64,000 nt of DNA. Origin: Chelydra serpentina. Taxonomy: Eukaryota; Chordata; Testudines; Chelydridae. The stretch's first letter is position 1, and each line of letters begins with the position of its first letter. The stretch spans positions 12,294,001-12,358,000 of the forward strand of contig JBAIAC010000033.1 of the NCBI GenBank assembly GCA_037349315.1. Direction: 5' to 3'. A model generated the notes under the pieces. It did no database searches, was not told the DNA's origin, and saw only the letters and a program-made list of their open reading frames with translations. Shown in pieces: positions 59,572 through 64,000 of the stretch. Both the position numbers and the translations under genes were made by a program.

Positions 59572-59705
59572 TTAGGCCTTGTCTTCACTGCTAAAAGAGG
59601 TGTTTTCTCTACCTGGGGGTAATTAATGCATATAAATGCACATGAGCTATCCATAGGTAAAAACATAGTGAAGACCAAGCACTTTAGTTTTACCATGAGG
59701 TAGAC

Positions 59706-60168
59706 CAGGAGTCTCAAACACGCGGCCCGTGGGGCTCCCCGCCCCCCTCCCCTTTTTTTTTTAAATATATTTTTTTATAATTATTATTATTTTTTACCCC
59801 CATACAGTTCCCGCCACCAGACAGTTGTTCTGGCAGTGGGAACTGCCTGGGGGTATAAAAAAAAATAATTAAAAAATTGGGGTTTTTTTTTTTTAAAAGT
59901 GGGGGGCGCGGGGAGCCCGGCGGGCCGCAGGGAAGAGCTCCGCAGGCCGCATGGGCAGAGGTTCACGGTTTCTGGGAGGGAGGGGGGAGGAGCGGGGAGC
60001 CGTGCGCTCAGGGGAGGAGGTGGAGAAGGGGCGGGGCCTAATGGAAGGGGTGGAGTGGGGGCGGGGCAGGGCCGGGGGCAACAAGGGGGTGGGGTCAGTG
60101 ATGCAGCCCTCGGGCCAATGCACTAGTCCTCATGTGGCCCTCGTGGTCATTTGAGTTTGAGACCCCTG
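59706..60168. mobile_element. hAT-like element with exact TSD
   Basis: Starts caggagtctcaaac and ends gtttgagacccctg. The TSD aggtagac is exact (59698-59705, 60169-60176). The left part is T/A-rich, the right part G-rich with gggccgcagggaag and ggggcggggc words. Same terminus group as 17762-18008. Opposing open frames are compositional. Confidence 0.92.
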
Positions 60169-60249
60169 AGGTAGACTGCGAGGTACACAGCCCTGTACTT
60201 CCTCCCGGAGTTGACCTCAGTGAGTTTACCTCATGGTAACACCAAAGTC

Positions 60250-60317
60250 CTGCATCTTGGCAGGAGTTAGACAAGATGACCCTTGCAGTCCCTTCCAACG
60301 CTATGGTTCTATGATTC
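60250..60317 (+). mobile_element. CR1 LINE 3' tail
   Basis: Contains gacaagatgacccttgcagt, cccttccaacgctatgg and ttctatgattc, the conserved CR1 3' end including the terminal attctatg-type repeat. Confidence 0.85.
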
Positions 60318-60432
60318 AATGAAAGTGTCTGGTCTTCACAGTGGTTATTCCTCAGGATAGCTCATGCACATTTATGTGCATTAGTTGCCATGAGGTAAAA
60401 GGCGCATCTTTTTTAGCAGTGAAGACAAGGCC

Positions 60433-60941
60433 AAGATGGGGAAGGGAAAAAAGAGGCTGCCAGCTACCCATGTGACGACTATGGGGGAACAAAGGAAAGC
60501 CCTTTTCCTTCCCATCATCCAAGAAGGAAGGAACCACTCTCAACAGTCAGTATTGGGCAGAGAAGAGAGTAAAACCACTAATGCGGTGTTTGAGAAAGAT
60601 TTGAAAACATTTGTATGTGACAGTGAAACTACAGCAGAAGTACAAACACTATGAACTAACTTTTAAAAACTACTGAATATTGTCAATACTTAACATTTAA
60701 TGTTTGTGTTGAATAAACAAAGGCAAACTAATTACAAATAGCTTTCTGTTATGCAAAATTCCTTTGCACCATACTGATACAGTTTTTGGAGCATCATCCA
60801 GCCCAACTTTGGAAAAATCTCCTGCTTTCAGGAGCTACCTTAACATGTATTCAGATTACCTAGTTGTCAGCTAATACGTACAGAATCTTGGATCATCCAT
60901 TTTAAAGGGAGGAAACAAATAATCAGTACTCTCCTCCATTG
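60433..60941. other. No recognisable feature
   Basis: No gene or element found; a 72-codon plus-strand frame at 60436-60654 has no recognisable domain. Confidence 0.45.
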
Positions 60942-60943
60942 TA

Positions 60944-61298
60944 CAGTAGATCCTCTCAGAGTTATGATCACCAGAATTACAAACTGACCAGTCAACCACA
61001 CACCTCATTTGGAACTGGAAGCATGCAATCAGGCGGAAGCAGAGACTCTCTTCTCTCCCCCCCCCCCCCCCCCCCGAGGCAAATACAGCACAATACTGTT
61101 AGACATAAACTACCACACACACACACAAAAAGAAAAGCAGCATTTTTTTCTTCATATTAAAGTTTCAAAGCTGTAATAAGTCAATGTTCAGTTGTAACAT
61201 TTTTGAAAGAACTATAATATTTTGTTCAGAGTTACGAACATTTCAGGGTTACGAACAATCTCCATTCTCGAGGTGTTCGTAACTCTGAGGTTCTACTG
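60944..61298. mobile_element. Tigger-like MITE
   Basis: Starts cagtagatcctctcagagtt and ends cgtaactctgaggttctactg. TA lies on both sides (60942-60943, 61299-61300). Inverted subterminal words (acgaac, gttcgtaac) fit the pogo/Tigger type. A C run of 19 (61057-61075) and a short CA run lie inside. Confidence 0.75.
61057..61075. repeat. Poly-C run of 19
   Basis: Nineteen consecutive C inside the Tigger-like MITE. Confidence 0.95.
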
Positions 61299-61300
61299 TA

Positions 61301-62116
61301 AGTGCTACTGAATAGAAGAGACAGGAAAACAAGAAAATTGTAGGCACGAATAGGCAGAGAAAGCCCTCAGATTCTACCAGCTGAGTAGTGACAGGGAAGT
61401 CCTGCTTTGAAAAATGAGTAAGCACTAAGCCTGCCATAGAAGAAGAGGAAGGAAAGTACACAGATTTTGACAATTTAAAACATAGGGACTGCCTCTAAGC
61501 ATATGTTTCTTAGACTGCTGGGCTTAATAATGGCAGCATTTTAAGTGGCCTAGGCCTGGCTTTGCACTGGATGCTGGGAGATACCTCTGCTGCTGGACAA
61601 ATGCAATGTTGTGTCAGCCAATAATAGTTCATGGATTTATTAGGCCTGGTTGAAAATAAATTATATTTTGATGATCAGATTTAGGGATTTTAACATTTGA
61701 GAAATGGATCCCTTAAAATGATTCACCCACATCCTAGCTGGGGCCCCTCCCTTCCTTTACAACTTGCAGGCCGCTTTTGCCTGCAGAACTGCAGTAGCTC
61801 CTCTCTGACCCACACCACATACAACCTTTCGCAATGCAGCATTATGGTTGAATTTTTAATTATACCAGTCAATAAATTTGTGTGTGTGTTACAATAAAGT
61901 CCTTTCACTACATGATCACCCAACACTGGACAAAATGACACACTGTTCAGCAAATAATGCACTATTTAATGGAAAATATCTGCACTTTCTCAGTGAACAT
62001 AGACTCACCTATACTGCATATATGCTAAATTAATTTTAATACTGTGCCCCCAATTAGACTGTAGATATATGGAATTATGTGCTGGTGAGTTATGTTTAAA
62101 ATATACCCTTTTACTG
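61301..62116. other. No recognisable feature
   Basis: AT-rich interval before the CR1 insertion. Confidence 0.45.
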
Positions 62117-62124
62117 CTACCATG

Positions 62125-63450
62125 AAAAATCATGGAACAGGTCCTCAAGGAATCAATTCTGAACCACTTAAAGGAGAGGAAAGTGATCAGGAACAGTCAG
62201 CATGGATTCACCAAGGGCAAGTCATGCCTGACTAACCTAATTGCCTTCTATGAGGAGATAACTGGCTCTGTGGATGAGGGGAAAGCAGTGGATGTGCTAT
62301 TTCTTGACTTTAGCAAAGCTTTTGATACAGTCTCCCACAGTATTCTTGCCACCAAGTTAAAGAAGTATGGGCTGGATGAATGGACGGTAAGGTGGATAGA
62401 AAACTGGCTAGATGGTCGGGCTCAACGGGTAGTGATCAATGATTCCATGTCTACTTGGCAGCCGGTATCAAGTGGAATGCCCCAAGGGTCGGTGCTGGGG
62501 CCGGTTTTGTTCAATATCTTCATTAACGATCTGGAGGATGGTGTGGACTGCACCCTTAGCAAGTTTGCAGATGACACTAAACTGGGAGGAGTGGTTGATA
62601 CGCTGGAGGGTAGGGATAGGATACAGAGGGACCTAGACAAATTAGAGGATTGGGCCAAAAGAAATCTGATGAGGTTCAACAAGGACAAGTGCAGAGTCCT
62701 GCACTTGGGACGGAAGAATCCCATGCACTGCTACAGACTAGGGACGGAATGGCTGGGCAGCAGTTCTTCAGAAAAGGACCTAGGGGTTACGGTGGACGAA
62801 AAGCTGAATATGAGTCTACAGTGTGCCCTTGTTGCCAAGAAGGCTAATGGCATTTTGGGTTGTATAAATAGGGGCATTTCCAGCAGATTGAGGGACGTGA
62901 TTATTCCCCTCTATTCGGCACTGGTGAAGCCTCATTTGGAGTACTGTGTCCAGTTTTGGGCCCCACACTACAAGAAGGATGTGGATTAATTGGAAAGAGT
63001 TCAGCTGAGGGCAACAAAAATGATTAGGGGGCGGGAGCACATGACTTATGAGGAGAGGCTGAGGGAACTGGGATTGTTTAGTCTGCAGAAGAGAAGAATG
63101 AGGGGGGATTTGATAGCTGCTTTCAACTACCTGAAAGGGGGTTCCAAAGAGGATGGATCTAGACTGTTCTCATTGGTAGAAGATGACAGAACAAGGAGTA
63201 ATGGTCTCAAGTTGCAGAGGGGGAGGTTTAGGTTGGATATTAGGAAAAACTTTTTCACTAGTAGGGTGGTGAAGCACTGGAATGGGTTACCTAGGGAGGT
63301 GGTGGAATCTCCTTCCTTAGAGGTTTTTAAGGTCAGGCTTGACAAAGCCCTGGCTGGGATGATTTAGTTGGGGTTGGTCCTGCTTTGAGCAGGGGGTTGG
63401 ACTAGATGACCTCCTGAGGTCCCTTCCAACCCTGAGATTCTATGATTCTA
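62125..63450 (+). mobile_element. CR1 LINE, 5'-truncated, nearly intact 3' half
   Basis: The element begins abruptly in the reverse transcriptase region, so the 5' UTR, first ORF, endonuclease domain and N-terminal part of the polymerase are missing, as is usual for target-primed insertion. The 3' UTR follows the coding frame (gggttggactagatgacc, cccttccaaccctgagattc) and ends in tatgattcta, the CR1-type tail repeat. The word ctacca at 62117-62122 and 63448-63453 is a possible short TSD. Confidence 0.95.
62132..63367 (+). pseudogene. CR1 ORF2 C-terminal part (reverse transcriptase), one stop
   Basis: This codes for the catalytic half of the LINE polymerase that copies element RNA into the genome. 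Counting from Met 62132: LDFSKAFD at residues 58-65 carries the first catalytic Asp; [10 protein letters not shown] at 115-124 is the following conserved block; FADD at 145-148 supplies the two Asp of the active site. The frame runs 285 codons, stops at taa (62987-62989), and resumes at once in the same frame for another 125 codons ([14 protein letters not shown] through [13 protein letters not shown]) to the natural stop at 63365-63367. A single substitution in a Lys codon would explain the inner stop. The Met is internal to the original protein, not a real start. Few lesions imply a fairly recent copy. Confidence 0.95.
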
Positions 63451-64000
63451 CCAACATGTTTTGTATTGTGGCATAGATATATTTGTACAGTCATGTAAAA
63501 TTCTTTTGTAAGGCATATATACAAGAGGGCAGAGAAAGGTCACAGTGTGTCGATAAAGTATTTCTATAGCAATACAGCAAAAGAGGATGAGGAACTTTGT
63601 TGTTTTTTCCTGTAGGTTCATAACTTGTACAATGTGTAGTTACATGTATACTGTACAGAGACAGCCAAATTGATCCTTGGTGTAAATGGTGCCACTTCAC
63701 TGAAAACAGTGGAGTTGTACCTGCATATACCAGGATTGAATTTTGCCACTATAGGGCCTGAGCCTGTCCCACTGAAGTCAATGGGAGTTTTACCATCAAT
63801 TGATTTCATTGGGGGCAGGATCCAGCCCATAATGCATTATGGAGGTACTAGAGTAGCCGGTAGTCAAGATTAAGTTGAAATTCACACTTCAAGTATATTA
63901 AATTCTCACAGCATTGTACTCATTTGAGAAGAGTATTCTTTGGAACCTTTCTAAATAGTCTCAGCTAAAAAAAATGGCAAATGTTCCAAACAATACAGTA
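63451..64000. other. No gene; one dispersed-module relic
   Basis: At 63767-63790 the phrase cccactgaagtcaatgggag occurs, then ttgatttcattgggggcagg. Otherwise nothing recognised up to the window end. Confidence 0.45.

Larger units (their letters stand above)
59575..60432. mobile_element. Harbinger-like element with nested hAT and CR1 tail
   Basis: Starts ggccttgtcttcactgctaa and ends ttagcagtgaagacaaggcc, excellent inverted termini. TTA precedes; the right TSD has decayed (aag). Inside are a hAT-like element (59706-60168) and a CR1 tail (60250-60317). The element's own sequence is about 330 bp, matching the fragment at 47509-47590. Confidence 0.75.

Overview
The window looks like nuclear DNA of a reptile, most likely a turtle, with a crocodilian as the second choice. 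The reasons are a CR1-type LINE with a readable reverse transcriptase, several truncated CR1 tails, many short non-autonomous hAT-like and Harbinger-like DNA transposons still flanked by exact target-site duplications (TSDs), MIR-like relics, and no L1 or Alu-like sequence. The species assignment is inference from repeat content. Family names for the DNA transposons rest on terminal repeats and TSD length, not on a database search.

Only one host gene is visible, and only its start. A CpG-rich block at about 8.86-10.0 kb holds a TATA box (8942-8949), an inverted CCAAT box just downstream, a GC-rich leader of about 385 bp with two short upstream ORFs, and an ATG (9356-9358) followed directly by a strong splice donor. 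I read this as promoter plus exon 1 of a plus-strand gene whose first intron would run to the end of the window (more than 54 kb). The gene cannot be named from this. The 1-8.8 kb region would be upstream flank. No further coding exon was recognised.

The rest is intergenic or intronic DNA carrying layered mobile elements. Main landmarks: a fold-back SINE-like copy with a 12-bp TSD (16-177); a hAT-like element (1964-2303) inside an AT-rich element; Harbinger-like elements just upstream of the promoter (7683-8432, 8462-8706); an inverted pair of 120-bp elements (10663-10782, 11036-11155); a possible 3.3-kb hAT-like insertion (11865-15183) with an LTR-like element inside; a four-arm palindrome (16621-16932); a Tigger-like element (17419-18544) with a CA repeat and a hAT-like element inside; a cluster of insertions at 32.7-34.2 kb; a 2.2-kb element (36399-38611) with two nested hAT-like insertions; another hAT-like element at 39213-40131; solo LTRs at 45100-45899 and 52520-54159, the second carrying two further levels of insertion; a Ty3/gypsy-like Gag relic (49381-49629); a hairpin-rich young MITE (56656-56951); a composite at 59575-60432; and a 5'-truncated CR1 LINE (62125-63450) whose reverse transcriptase frame is broken by a single stop codon.

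The long stretches between these (for example 18.6-24.4, 26-29, 40.1-43.7, 57-59.5 kb) are AT-rich and show no gene, RNA gene or clear element beyond scattered short relics. No CRISPR array, operon, bacterial gene or functional tRNA/rRNA gene is present.
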